Below, piece after piece: positions 1 to 7,632 of a DNA stretch of 30,275 bases (position 1 is its first letter; each line of letters starts with the position of its first letter). The position numbers and the translations under genes were made by a program. The DNA is from Spirochaetales bacterium. GTDB taxonomy: Bacteria > Spirochaetota > Spirochaetia > JABMQR01. The notes under the pieces were generated by a model. The model was not told the origin of the DNA, made no database searches, and was given only the letters and a program-made list of their open reading frames with translations. Where the stretch lies: assembly GCA_023139255.1 (NCBI GenBank), contig JAGLNY010000095.1, positions 1-30,275 on the forward strand, given 5' to 3'.

Positions 1-1761
1 CTTTCTAACATATATGATGATTTTAATACCCCTCAGCATGTAAAAGACATGGACTATCTGAAATCCGGGACAGATATCCTTTCACAATTACTTTGTGAGG
101 AACTGGTCTCAATATCTGAGAAATCATCCTGGCTGAAAAAAGTGATTGCAATCAGTAACCACATACTGGGAACGTATGAGAATTTAGAGGCCTATGCATA
201 TACACGATACTCAACCAATACAAGGGATGAAGCAGCCGTTAAAGGTATCAGTATAATTGAGGAGGCATCACTTCCTGTTAAAGCAATATCAGTTGCATTG
301 AAAAACAGATTGGCGGAAGTCGTCGGAGATGAAATTGATACCGTACTTAAAACAGATTCATCACTAACAGAATATTCGTATGTTCTCAAGGAAATGCTTG
401 ATGAACAGCAGCACCAGATGCAGCCGGCGGAAGAAGCTCTTGCTGCTGATTTGGGTCGTTCGGGTGGTGATGCCTGGAGCCGTCTGCAGGAATCAGTATC
501 TTCAACAGCCTCAACTGTCTGGAATGATGAGACGGGTGAAAGAAAAACCGTTATAGAATTGCGGGCTTTAGCCTACGATGGGAACCGGGAAATCCGGGAG
601 AAAGCTTATAGAAAAGAGTTGGAAATATGGAAGCAATATGAAATACCAATGGCATTCTCCATAAACGGTGTAAAAGGATCAACCATCACTCTCAATCAGC
701 GTAGAAAATATACCAATACACTTGAACACTCAATTTTACAGTCAAAAATTACCGGGAAAACCCTTGATTCATTGATTAGTGTAATGGAAGAATCCCTTCC
801 TGTTTTCCGGGATTACCTAAAGCTGAAGGCTGCGGCATTGGGTATTGAGAAAGCAGCTTTTTATGATATCTTTGCACCAATCAGCAGTGATGCACATGTC
901 TGGACATTTCAGGAAGCTAAACAATTCATTATAGAACGATTTACGACTTTTCATCCCGGTATGGGGGCATTTGCTGAAAAAGCCTTTTCAGAGGCCTGGA
1001 TTGATGCAAAACCTCGGGATGGCAAGGTTGGCGGAGCCTATTGCATTGGTTTTCCCCTTCAGGGGGAGAGCAGGGTTCTCTGTAATTTTGACGGGAGCCT
1101 CTCTTCTGTATCAACAGTCGCACATGAACTGGGGCATGCGTACCATGGCTATATCCTGCGGAATGAACCACCATTGTTAGCAGATTATCCCATGACACTT
1201 GCAGAGACAGCCTCAATTTTTGCTGAGACAATTGTATTTAATGGTGCTCTTGAGCATGCTGATGAGGTTGAAAAACCTGTAATCCTGGAAACATTTCTCC
1301 AGGAATCTACCCAGGTTATTGTTGATATTCTCAGCAGGTTTTACTTTGAACGGGAACTGCTTTTCCGCAGGAAATCCGGTGATTTGCTGCCTGATGAATT
1401 GTGCGCAATGATGCTGGATGCCCAGAAGAAAACCTATGGGGATGGGCTGGACCATGAACAACTCCATCCTTATATGTGGGCAGTCAAAGGACATTACTAC
1501 AGGACAGAGTTTTCTTATTATAATTTTCCTTATGCCTTCGGGCAGTTGTTCGGACTCGGTTTATATGCACTCCATGAGGAGCAGGGAGAGAGTTTCAGAG
1601 AAACCTATGATACAATTCTTTACCGCACAAGCCGGAATTCAGCCGGTGATGTAACGAAGTATGCCGGTTTTGATATAGAAGGTCCTGATTTTTGGAGACA
1701 AGGTATACAGGTAATATCGCGATTTGTCGATCAGTTCAGGAACTCCCTGGATCAGGTTTGA
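1..1761 (+). CDS. pepF: M3-family oligoendopeptidase (PepF type), 5' end outside the window
   Basis: Zinc metallopeptidase of family M3, which cleaves oligopeptides in the cytoplasm. The frame is open from base 1 and the residues before the first ATG (position 49) resemble the usual PepF beginning (LSNIYDDFNTP), so the true start probably lies upstream and the copy is 5'-partial. From the ATG at 49 it gives 570 residues, against roughly 600 for the family. The zinc site is HELGH (residues 359-363 counted from position 49), and the third ligand is expected in the LAETASIFAE segment about 27 residues later. No signal peptide is visible in the part present. The next gene follows after 18 bp, so the two may be co-transcribed. 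Family assignment is firm; the exact substrate is unknown. Confidence 0.93.
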   Translation, partial: LSNIYDDFNTPQHVKDMDYLKSGTDILSQLLCEELVSISEKSSWLKKVIAISNHILGTYENLEAYAYTRYSTNTRDEAAVKGISIIEEASLPVKAISVALKNRLAEVVGDEIDTVLKTDSSLTEYSYVLKEMLDEQQHQMQPAEEALAADLGRSGGDAWSRLQESVSSTASTVWNDETGERKTVIELRALAYDGNREIREKAYRKELEIWKQYEIPMAFSINGVKGSTITLNQRRKYTNTLEHSILQSKITGKTLDSLISVMEESLPVFRDYLKLKAAALGIEKAAFYDIFAPISSDAHVWTFQEAKQFIIERFTTFHPGMGAFAEKAFSEAWIDAKPRDGKVGGAYCIGFPLQGESRVLCNFDGSLSSVSTVAHELGHAYHGYILRNEPPLLADYPMTLAETASIFAETIVFNGALEHADEVEKPVILETFLQESTQVIVDILSRFYFERELLFRRKSGDLLPDELCAMMLDAQKKTYGDGLDHEQLHPYMWAVKGHYYRTEFSYYNFPYAFGQLFGLGLYALHEEQGESFRETYDTILYRTSRNSAGDVTKYAGFDIEGPDFWRQGIQVISRFVDQFRNSLDQV

Positions 1762-1779
1762 TTAGTATGTAGAGGTGAT

Positions 1780-2940
1780 ATGGGAACGGAAACATTTAAA
1801 ATACTGATTGAAAAACTCGTTCAGGGCGGCAGGGGCTTTGCGAGATCACCTGAAGGGGTGGTGTTTGTAGATGGTGCACTTCCTGGTGAGGAGGTGGTTT
1901 GCAGAACTGTTAAAAGAAAAAGAGATTATATACACGCAGTAGCAATAGATATCCTGAAACCCTCTGAATTACGTGCAGAACCGATATGCCGATATTATGG
2001 TATTTGCGGGGGATGTGATCTCCAACATCTCAATGCTGCTGATCAGCCGGTTTTAAAGGGTCAAATCCTTAGGGAGAACATAAACCGAATCGGTGGATTA
2101 ACGTATACAAAAGAAATTCCCGTTTATGGCGGTAACACAACTGGTTATCGGAATCGTGCCAGATTCCAGATGGATTCTACTACAAAGAATGGAACTGCAG
2201 GTTTTTTCGGCCGCCGGTCAGGATCTGTTGTTCCCATTGATTTTTGCCCGGTTCTTGTCCCCAAACTAAACGAGCTTCTCCAGAGACCCGAAATACTCAT
2301 TCGTGCTGCCCATGAGACCGATACTAGAAGTCACCGCAGACAATCGGGGGTCTATACCGCGGCAAATGAGACTGCCTATGCAATTGAGCATCAGGAAATT
2401 TCTATCCAGGTAAATGGAAAGCAGTTTTATACTGAACCAGTGGTATTTTTTCAATCAAACAGGGAAGTCTTTAGCCAGCTTGTCAGCAATATACTTTCGG
2501 GATTATCCGATGGTGGGAAAAATGCAGTGGATCTTTATTCAGGGGTAGGAACTATTGCAGCATTTCTTGAAGATTTATATAGCAATGTCACTGCCGTGGA
2601 ACGTGATCAATCCTGCCTTAAGTATGCAAAGAAAAATCTTTCACCAACAGTCAGGCTGATTTCAAAGTCTGTTGAGTCATGGGTACCGGAAGTTTCTGCT
2701 GAGCAGATAGATCTTCTAGCGGTTGATCCCCCAAGAACAGGATTGTCTCCTGAAATTTTATCAACAATCATTAGTCTCCATCCTAAACAGATTCTCTACA
2801 TTTCCTGCGATTCTGTGACTTTCAGCAGGGATCTAAAGCGGCTTGCCGGGAGCGGTGATTACCGCCTCCGGATTCTGGAAGCGTATGATTTGTACCCGCA
2901 CACATCTCATCTGGAAACAGCAGCTCTTTTAGGCAGATAA
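1780..2940 (+). CDS. 23S rRNA/tRNA uracil-C5 methyltransferase, TrmA/RlmD/RlmCD family
   Basis: SAM-dependent RNA m5U methyltransferase. An N-terminal TRAM-like domain (about residues 1-60) is followed by the iron-sulfur cysteines C70, C76 and C79 (C-x5-C-x2-C) with a fourth candidate at C156. The SAM-binding segment is DLYSGVGTIAAF (from 251). DPPRTGL (316-322) and ISCDSVTFSRDL carry the catalytic C343, and the general-base glutamate is in SHLETAALL (E379). At 386 residues it is shorter than E. coli RlmD (about 430), like the compact RumA-type enzymes of many bacteria. Sequence alone does not say whether the target is 23S U747, U1939 or tRNA U54. A GAGGTGA Shine-Dalgarno lies just before the ATG. 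Confidence 0.92.
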   Translation: MGTETFKILIEKLVQGGRGFARSPEGVVFVDGALPGEEVVCRTVKRKRDYIHAVAIDILKPSELRAEPICRYYGICGGCDLQHLNAADQPVLKGQILRENINRIGGLTYTKEIPVYGGNTTGYRNRARFQMDSTTKNGTAGFFGRRSGSVVPIDFCPVLVPKLNELLQRPEILIRAAHETDTRSHRRQSGVYTAANETAYAIEHQEISIQVNGKQFYTEPVVFFQSNREVFSQLVSNILSGLSDGGKNAVDLYSGVGTIAAFLEDLYSNVTAVERDQSCLKYAKKNLSPTVRLISKSVESWVPEVSAEQIDLLAVDPPRTGLSPEILSTIISLHPKQILYISCDSVTFSRDLKRLAGSGDYRLRILEAYDLYPHTSHLETAALLGR

Positions 2941-2946
2941 GGATCC

Positions 2947-2968
2947 GAGACAATTATTAAATTGTCTC
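2947..2968. terminator. Hairpin between convergent genes, possible bidirectional terminator
   Basis: Inverted repeat GAGACAAT (2947-2954) / ATTGTCTC (2961-2968) with a short A/T loop. It begins 7 bp after the stop of the methyltransferase gene and overlaps the stop codon of the convergent lipoprotein gene (2967-2969). There is no long T run on either side, so termination strength is uncertain. Its arms share GAGACAA/TTGTCTC with the convergent terminator at 12031-12064. Confidence 0.55.
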
Positions 2969-4049
2969 AAGGATTAAAATCGTCCAGTATGTTACGAATG
3001 TAATCATACGGATTCTCCCCATTACCGGCTAGCGGCCGTAATATTTCTATCATGGACTTGAGCCCCTGAAGTGAGGATACCTTTTTTTTGCAAGAATTAT
3101 ATAAGCGCACTAACAAGTTATTATGTTCATAGTAGACAATATATAGAGCAATAAATGCATTATTAATTTCTAAATCGGGTATTTTACTGTATGTATCAGT
3201 TTCATACCTATCGGGATAACTAACCCGGAAATCATCTTTAAAACCTGTAATGATTTTCTGTTTTTGCAACTCTTTATCAGGAGATGGGATGTTTTGCTCA
3301 TAGAGAGTTTCAAGCTCTTTTCTTAATTCGGTTACATCCTCCAGCCAGCGTATTCTGTCTCTCTTTTCCGCAAGCAGTAGAAGCATTTCCCTGGAGTTTT
3401 CACCATAAACAGCAACTATATAATGTTCTGCACCAATTTCACCAATAAACGATGCCATTTCTTCATTGAACTGTGATTCATGAGGAACCCAGATTGCTGC
3501 ATGGATTTGCTCATGAATAATCAATTCGGCAATTCTGTGCTCCGGGTAGTCAGTCATAAATGAGTAGAGCGGGTCATGCGTTATTCCAAGAGTGCTGAAA
3601 GCATCAACACCGCGAACCCAGGTATCAAATCCTTTTCTTCCGAGCTTATCTGCCTCTATCAATGCGTCTTCCAGTTCAAAGAACCCCTTATAGGGGACTT
3701 TTCCTATGATTGGGAAGGTCCAAAGATAGGCGGCTGTCGAGAACATTCCAGCACCGGAGACAACAGCGGCAAGATATGGTCGATCTGTCCTGATGTAAGT
3801 TTTGTAGTTTGGGCTTTCTTCTAAACCAAGGACTGTTTCAGTAAATTCCAGCACAGATGCAATCCTGCCGAAAAACAGCTGTTCTTCTAAAGTGAGACTG
3901 TCTGATTTAATTATTTTTTCGATGGGAACGGCATGTAATCGGTCGGACAGTAAGTATGATCCCTGTTTCAGCATATAACAGCCTGTCTGAAGTAGACCGA
4001 GCATAAATACCACAGGAAAGAGAATATTTACTGATTTTACAGTTTTCAT
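2967..4049 (-). CDS. Lipoprotein with HExxH motif, putative aminopeptidase (PF10023-like)
   Basis: A 360-residue exported lipoprotein. The signal peptide ends in a lipobox LQTGC with C24 as the lipidated residue. The motif HEQIH (residues 179-183) and a glutamate in NEEMASFIG (E196 or E197) fit a gluzincin zinc site. The overall look, including the conserved aromatic and glycine-rich middle part (LAAVVSG, YKGFF, ITHDPLYSFM), matches the family named putative aminopeptidase in Pfam (PF10023); this is from memory, not a search. It would be anchored to a membrane, facing the periplasm. A ribosome site AAAGGTGA precedes the start. It is transcribed against its left neighbour and away from the exported-protein genes to the right. 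The peptidase activity is inferred only from the zinc motif. Confidence 0.8.
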   Translation of the reverse strand: MKTVKSVNILFPVVFMLGLLQTGCYMLKQGSYLLSDRLHAVPIEKIIKSDSLTLEEQLFFGRIASVLEFTETVLGLEESPNYKTYIRTDRPYLAAVVSGAGMFSTAAYLWTFPIIGKVPYKGFFELEDALIEADKLGRKGFDTWVRGVDAFSTLGITHDPLYSFMTDYPEHRIAELIIHEQIHAAIWVPHESQFNEEMASFIGEIGAEHYIVAVYGENSREMLLLLAEKRDRIRWLEDVTELRKELETLYEQNIPSPDKELQKQKIITGFKDDFRVSYPDRYETDTYSKIPDLEINNAFIALYIVYYEHNNLLVRLYNSCKKKVSSLQGLKSMIEILRPLAGNGENPYDYIRNILDDFNP

Positions 4050-4229
4050 TTTTCACCTTTATTGAGTTCATCTAGAATGTATAACACTACATATTGTGTA
4101 TTTTGTATTCATACTACACTACTAGTACAAATAACATTACTAATATCATTATAATGTAACTTTTTCCCGGCTGATAGTATTATATTTACGTAATTGACGA
4201 AAGTAAATTAATTATTATAAGGACTGATC
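4050..4229. promoter_or_regulatory. Divergent intergenic region, AT-rich
   Basis: 180 bp between the start of the minus-strand lipoprotein gene and the plus-strand exported-protein gene, so it must hold promoters in both directions. A TATTATATT stretch at about 4178-4186 could be a -10 for the rightward gene, and AAGGA at 4219-4223 is its ribosome site. A TTGACG at 4194-4199 with TATAAG 16 bp later would start transcripts almost at the ATG, so I do not favour it. No -35 is convincing in either direction. Confidence 0.35.
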
Positions 4230-4838
4230 ATGGGTAAAAAAGTATTATTTCTGGTTCTGATTGTGCTCTTGATTCTTCCGGTATCAGTTTTTGCTTTTGA
4301 TCTGATTGGTCTTCGAGTTGGACCTACCGCTATGCTGAATACGTTGATAAATCCTGAGAACCCACAAGAGGATTTCTTTGAAAACCTTACAGCCGAAGAT
4401 TTTAGTTTTGGTGTTGATGCACGGTTTAATTTGACAGTTTTAGAGATGAACGTGCTTGCTTTGATAGAACCAATTTTGGAATCTAATGAGTTAGTAGGGG
4501 CATATGTCCAGGCTAATTTAGGCGCCGGTGTTTCCATCGCACTTATGGATATGGTTAAGCTTGGAATATTTGCCGGACCAACTATCTCTTTTGCAATATT
4601 TGACGGTGAATTCTTTCCAATTGATTTACCCATGGATGAGGATGAATTATTCGCTTCAACCCTTTTTCTCAGGATGGCAGCCGATGTTATGCTGGGCGGT
4701 TTATCAGTTGGTGCTACCTATATTGTAGATACACGTACCAACCTGAATAATATTTTCGATGAAGGTTTTGAATTTCGTACGCTGTTTGACAACATGATCG
4801 GGAAAGCCGGTGTATCGGTTCTTTTTGAACTGTTCTAG
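4230..4838 (+). CDS. Small exported protein, outer-membrane-barrel-like, paralog 1
   Basis: A 202-residue protein with a clear signal peptide (Lys-rich start, hydrophobic core, cleavage after LPVSVFA near residue 22). The mature part alternates hydrophobic and polar residues, has many glycines (VGAYVQANLGAGVSIAL, GLSVGATYIVDT, GKAGVSVLFELF) and ends in phenylalanine, as outer-membrane beta-barrel proteins often do. I do not recognise a named family. The gene at 5069-5677 encodes a protein of exactly the same length that shares the signal-peptide end, the DLSFG/DFSFG segment, the LGGxSVG segment and a similar C-terminus. The two coding sequences share an identical 18-bp stretch at 4278-4295 and 5117-5134. 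Membrane location is inferred. Confidence 0.72.
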   Translation: MGKKVLFLVLIVLLILPVSVFAFDLIGLRVGPTAMLNTLINPENPQEDFFENLTAEDFSFGVDARFNLTVLEMNVLALIEPILESNELVGAYVQANLGAGVSIALMDMVKLGIFAGPTISFAIFDGEFFPIDLPMDEDELFASTLFLRMAADVMLGGLSVGATYIVDTRTNLNNIFDEGFEFRTLFDNMIGKAGVSVLFELF

Positions 4839-4846
4839 GATTCCAG

Positions 4847-4928
4847 GAGCCGGATAAACTTCCGGCACTCGGGATAATATAGATTGACCATTCCGGTTGC
4901 ACGGGATGATCAAAGATTATATTTTTTT
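4847..4928 (+). terminator. Two hairpins and a T run after paralog 1, probable weak terminator
   Basis: The first hairpin has arms GCCGGA (4849-4854) and TCCGGC (4861-4866). The second pairs GACCATTCC (4886-4894) with GGGATGATC (4903-4911), with one mismatch and one wobble pair, and is followed by a run of T at 4922-4928 after about 10 bases. Together they could end the transcript of paralog 1. The distance to the T run makes this weaker than the terminator at 5709-5736. Confidence 0.4.
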
Positions 4929-4954
4929 ACTTTCTTTTTATTTTATTGTATGCG

Positions 4955-4996
4955 TATAATAGACGATAATGGATTAAAGTCCTAAGGGACTTTAAT
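4955..4996 (+). promoter_or_regulatory. -10 box and structured 5' leader of exported-protein paralog 2
   Basis: A perfect TATAAT lies at 4955-4960, with only a weak pyrimidine-rich -35 region. Transcription would start near 4967. The new RNA then begins almost at once with a perfect 10-bp stem (ATTAAAGTCC, 4973-4982; GGACTTTAAT, 4987-4996) closed by a 4-base loop. A second small stem GTTTTC/GAAAAC follows at about 5004-5019. A stem at the very 5' end of an mRNA commonly lengthens its life; a regulatory protein site is the other reading. Confidence 0.45.
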
Positions 4997-5068
4997 CTTG
5001 GGAGTTTTCTTACGAAAACACCACAGTCTTTTGTTATAAAATTTAGATGAGTATTGGGGGAGAAAAGT

Positions 5069-5677
5069 ATGAAGAAAAAATTATTGGTTGTTTGTCTTGT
5101 TATTATGTTTGTTTTACCGGTATCAGTTTTTGCTGGTAGTTTCCTCGGCCTTAAAGTAGGAGCTGCCGCGATCCTGAATTTTCCTATTGATCTTGAGACC
5201 GGAGAGCCTTTTGATCCTATGACAGGCGATCCTATCAGTTTTGATGAATTAGGGGTTGATGATTTGTCTTTTGGTGCTGATGTACGGGTGAATGTTTCGG
5301 TTGTGGAACTTGCCGCACTGCTGCAGGGACAGGTTTTTCCTGATGGGGCTTTTGTGTATGGACATGTAGGACTTGGTCTGTCCCTGGAACTGCTTGGGCT
5401 GGTTGATTTTGGAGTAACAGCGGGTCCTTTTCTTGCTGCCGTTGTAGCCCCGGATGGGGTTTATCCTTTATTTGATCCTGAAAATTTCAAGTCATTTCCA
5501 TTGCATATCCGGGTAACCGCTGATGCAAACCTTGGTGGGATTTCTGTTGGTGGGTTCCTGTTAGTTGACCCGAAAGTATCTATGGGACAAATTATGGATC
5601 CTTTATTTGATCCATCAAGTATAGATGTACCAACCACTGGAATAGCAGGTATATCTGTAATGATTGCACTTCTTTAA
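5069..5677 (+). CDS. Small exported protein, outer-membrane-barrel-like, paralog 2
   Basis: A 202-residue protein if begun at the ATG at 5069, which has GGGGGAG at 5056-5062 six bases upstream. An in-frame TTG at 5054 overlaps that ribosome site and is unlikely. The signal peptide ends LPVSVFA, as in the neighbour at 4230-4838. The mature protein is glycine-rich with alternating hydrophobic residues (VYGHVGLGLSLELLGLVDFGVTAG is one such stretch, abbreviated in its pattern) and ends in a hydrophobic strand finishing LL. Compared with paralog 1 it has a longer Asp/Pro-rich loop (residues 40-62, two similar FDPMTG/ISFDEL segments). Function is unknown; an outer-membrane or periplasmic location is inferred. 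It has its own promoter and a strong terminator, so it can be expressed separately from paralog 1. Confidence 0.72.
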   Translation: MKKKLLVVCLVIMFVLPVSVFAGSFLGLKVGAAAILNFPIDLETGEPFDPMTGDPISFDELGVDDLSFGADVRVNVSVVELAALLQGQVFPDGAFVYGHVGLGLSLELLGLVDFGVTAGPFLAAVVAPDGVYPLFDPENFKSFPLHIRVTADANLGGISVGGFLLVDPKVSMGQIMDPLFDPSSIDVPTTGIAGISVMIALL

Positions 5678-5708
5678 AAAAGTTTTAGTACAACAGATAA
5701 TAATTCAG

Positions 5709-5736
5709 CCGCCCCTCTTTTCGGGGCGGTTTTTTT
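5709..5736 (+). terminator. Strong intrinsic terminator after exported-protein paralog 2
   Basis: A 7-bp all-GC stem, CCGCCCC (5709-5715) and GGGGCGG (5723-5729), with a T-rich loop, followed directly by seven T (5730-5736). It is a textbook Rho-independent terminator 31 bp after the stop codon. Confidence 0.93.
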
Positions 5737-5758
5737 ACGCCTATTTTTACTTTAACAC

Positions 5759-5788
5759 TTGAGCAAGAACCCCATTTCCTGTTATATT
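5759..5788 (+). promoter_or_regulatory. Predicted sigma-70 promoter of the pyr operon
   Basis: -35 TTGAGC (5759-5764), 18-bp spacer, -10 TATATT (5783-5788). The start point would be near 5795, about 16 bases before the leader ORF at 5811. It lies just after the terminator of the upstream gene, as expected for a new transcription unit. Confidence 0.6.
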
Positions 5789-5810
5789 CCATCAAACACA
5801 AGGAAGACAA

Positions 5811-5912
5811 ATGCTATTACAAATAAAATCGAGACACTATAGGACAAAAGCAACTGCAAAGAAAGCGGCTGCGGTGTCTTTGCCTCCGATTTCAAACAAA
5901 GTTATTTATTAA
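5811..5912 (+). CDS. 33-residue leader peptide of the pyr operon (putative)
   Basis: A 34-codon frame with its own ribosome site AGGAAG (5801-5806). It encodes a basic peptide starting MLLQIKSRHYRTKATAKK and ending NKVIY. The TAA stop (5910-5912) lies two bases before the left arm of the intrinsic terminator at 5915-5938. A ribosome reaching the stop would cover that arm and keep the terminator from forming. This is the logic of the E. coli pyrBI leader, in which close coupling of ribosome and polymerase at low UTP allows read-through. The peptide itself probably has no function. Evidence is positional only. Confidence 0.5.
   Translation: MLLQIKSRHYRTKATAKKAAAVSLPPISNKVIY
5856..5883 (+). promoter_or_regulatory. 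Stem-loop inside the pyr leader, possible pause hairpin
   Basis: Perfect 7-bp arms GCAAAGA (5856-5862) and TCTTTGC (5877-5883) around a 14-base loop, inside the leader ORF and about 30 bases before the attenuator. In leader attenuation such a hairpin can pause RNA polymerase so that the first ribosome catches up. It has no sequence that could pair with the terminator arms as an antiterminator. Confidence 0.4.
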
Positions 5913-5914
5913 AG

Positions 5915-5938
5915 CCGGTATTTTTTACCGGTTTTTTT
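5915..5938 (+). terminator. Intrinsic terminator in the pyr leader (attenuator)
   Basis: Arms CCGGTA (5915-5920) and TACCGG (5926-5931) with a five-T loop, then seven T (5932-5938). It stands 62 bases before the pyrBI start and after the operon promoter, so it would stop transcription before any structural gene is reached. I read it as the attenuator of the pyr operon. Confidence 0.75.
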
Positions 5939-6000
5939 ATGGCCTGCTGATAACCGGAACTATCAGGTATCAAACGCAAATAGAGTATGAGGAGAGACAG

Positions 6001-7632
6001 ATGGGAACCAAGTTCAGGAGAAACAAATTCAAGGGAAAGAGCTTAACCGTTATTAATGATTTATCAAAAGAAGAACGGTTATATCTATTCAGGAAGGCAA
6101 GAGAGTTGAAATCAGCTATGAACAATGGGGATTCAAAAGTTATTGATTCTTTCAGGATTAATAACCAGAATGTGGGGTTGTATGAAGTGTTTCTGGAAGA
6201 CAGTACACGAACCCGCGAGTCGTTTAAGAATGCAGCAAAGTTTCATAATATTAAAGTTTCTTCATTAAATACAGACAGCTCATCTTTTAATAAAGGAGAA
6301 AGCTATTCTGATACTTTCAATACGCTTGCCGGGTATGACAATAATTTGTTTATTATAAGGAGTAAACTTGAAGGAGTATGCCGTTGGCTTGAACATTCAG
6401 CAGCAGAATATACTACAAGAAATAACCTCAAATTCACCCCATCATTCATTAATGCAGGTGATGGAAAGCATGAACATCCTACACAGGAGCTTCTTGATGA
6501 ATTTACATTTCTCGAGGACAATAACTGGGAAACAGAGTCAATACATATTGCCCTTGTCGGTGACCTGTTTCATGGAAGAACGGTACATTCCAAAGCAGAT
6601 GGGCTGACAACTTTCAGGCAGGTATCTGTGGATCTGATTGCCCCTGAGGAACTGGCATTGCCTGAGGATTATATTGGAAGAATGGAAGGGAACGGTTTTG
6701 CTGTCAGAGAATTTTCTTCGATCGATGAATACCTCAAACAGAAGAATATAGCAGATAAATGGTATTTTACCCGGCTTCAACTTGAGAGGATGGGTGATCG
6801 GGTTCTGCAGAAACAGCATGAACTCAGAAAAGCAATAACTTTTTCTGAAGAATTTCTTGATTTTTTAAAACCAGGAACCTGCTTTTACCATCCACTTCCC
6901 AGAAATAAAATTCACCCGGTTATACCCGCCTTCCTTGATAGTACCCAGCTTAACGGTTGGGAACGACAATCAGCAAACGGGATGATTGTCAGAATCATCC
7001 TGCTCGGGATGTTCAGCGGACATATAGGTAACGATTTTACTCAAAAACTATCCGGGAATACCGAATCGGACAATGAGCAGTTTATTGAATTCGTTCCGTT
7101 AACGGTTTCGGCGGGTGGGAAAGGAAGAAGTAATAAGGAAAAACACTATTCTGAAGGGGTTCGTCCCATCGCTGATGGGATTGTTATTGACCATATCTGT
7201 AAAGGAGAAAGCTCAGGTGAAATACGGCAGCACATGACGCAGATAGTTTCTCTCCTTGACCTTCATGGGAAAGGGGGAGAGTGGGTTTCTACATCAAAAC
7301 AGAGTCGGGATAGCCTGAAGGGGATAATATTTCGACCAGGGCATGATGGTTTGAGCATAAGTGATATGAAAAGACTGGCAGCCGTTTCCCCTGGATCTAC
7401 TATAAATATCATAAGAAAAGGTGCTGTACAAAAAAAATACCGATTACACTTGCCGCCAAAAATTTACAACCTCCGCGGTCTTTCATGCAGCAATTCTGCA
7501 TGTATATCTCACCCTGATCATCATGAATTAGTACCAGCCTGTTTTAATAGAACAGCAAAAGGGCTGCTGGCATGTGAATACTGCGGAAAATCTCATACAT
7601 TCAAAGAAATTTGGACGCAAGGGGGAAAGTAA
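6001..7632 (+). CDS. pyrBI: Aspartate carbamoyltransferase, catalytic and regulatory chains fused (PyrB-PyrI)
   Basis: Committed step of pyrimidine synthesis: carbamoyl phosphate plus aspartate to carbamoyl aspartate. The PyrB part (about residues 1-345) has the carbamoyl-phosphate motif STRTRES (68-74), the loop NKGES (97-101), HPTQELLD (from 159) and HPLPR (297-301). The PyrI part (about 360-543) ends in a four-cysteine zinc site: C496, C501, C525 and C528. E. coli uses separate chains of about 310 and 153 residues; a single 543-residue chain, as I recall from Thermotoga and Treponema, forces equal numbers of catalytic and regulatory parts. TGAGGAG at 5988-5994 is a good ribosome site. First gene of the operon; pyrE starts directly after its stop. 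Confidence 0.95.
   Translation: MGTKFRRNKFKGKSLTVINDLSKEERLYLFRKARELKSAMNNGDSKVIDSFRINNQNVGLYEVFLEDSTRTRESFKNAAKFHNIKVSSLNTDSSSFNKGESYSDTFNTLAGYDNNLFIIRSKLEGVCRWLEHSAAEYTTRNNLKFTPSFINAGDGKHEHPTQELLDEFTFLEDNNWETESIHIALVGDLFHGRTVHSKADGLTTFRQVSVDLIAPEELALPEDYIGRMEGNGFAVREFSSIDEYLKQKNIADKWYFTRLQLERMGDRVLQKQHELRKAITFSEEFLDFLKPGTCFYHPLPRNKIHPVIPAFLDSTQLNGWERQSANGMIVRIILLGMFSGHIGNDFTQKLSGNTESDNEQFIEFVPLTVSAGGKGRSNKEKHYSEGVRPIADGIVIDHICKGESSGEIRQHMTQIVSLLDLHGKGGEWVSTSKQSRDSLKGIIFRPGHDGLSISDMKRLAAVSPGSTINIIRKGAVQKKYRLHLPPKIYNLRGLSCSNSACISHPDHHELVPACFNRTAKGLLACEYCGKSHTFKEIWTQGGK

Noticed and set aside
4208..4633. 141-residue minus-strand frame opposite exported-protein paralog 1
   Set aside because: Lies fully against a gene with a signal peptide and ribosome site; its composition (Ser/Lys/Ile-rich, no motif) is that of an antisense shadow.
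5054..5068. TTG start giving five extra residues to paralog 2
   Set aside because: The ATG at 5069 has a perfect ribosome site overlapping the TTG codon, and matches the paralog in length.
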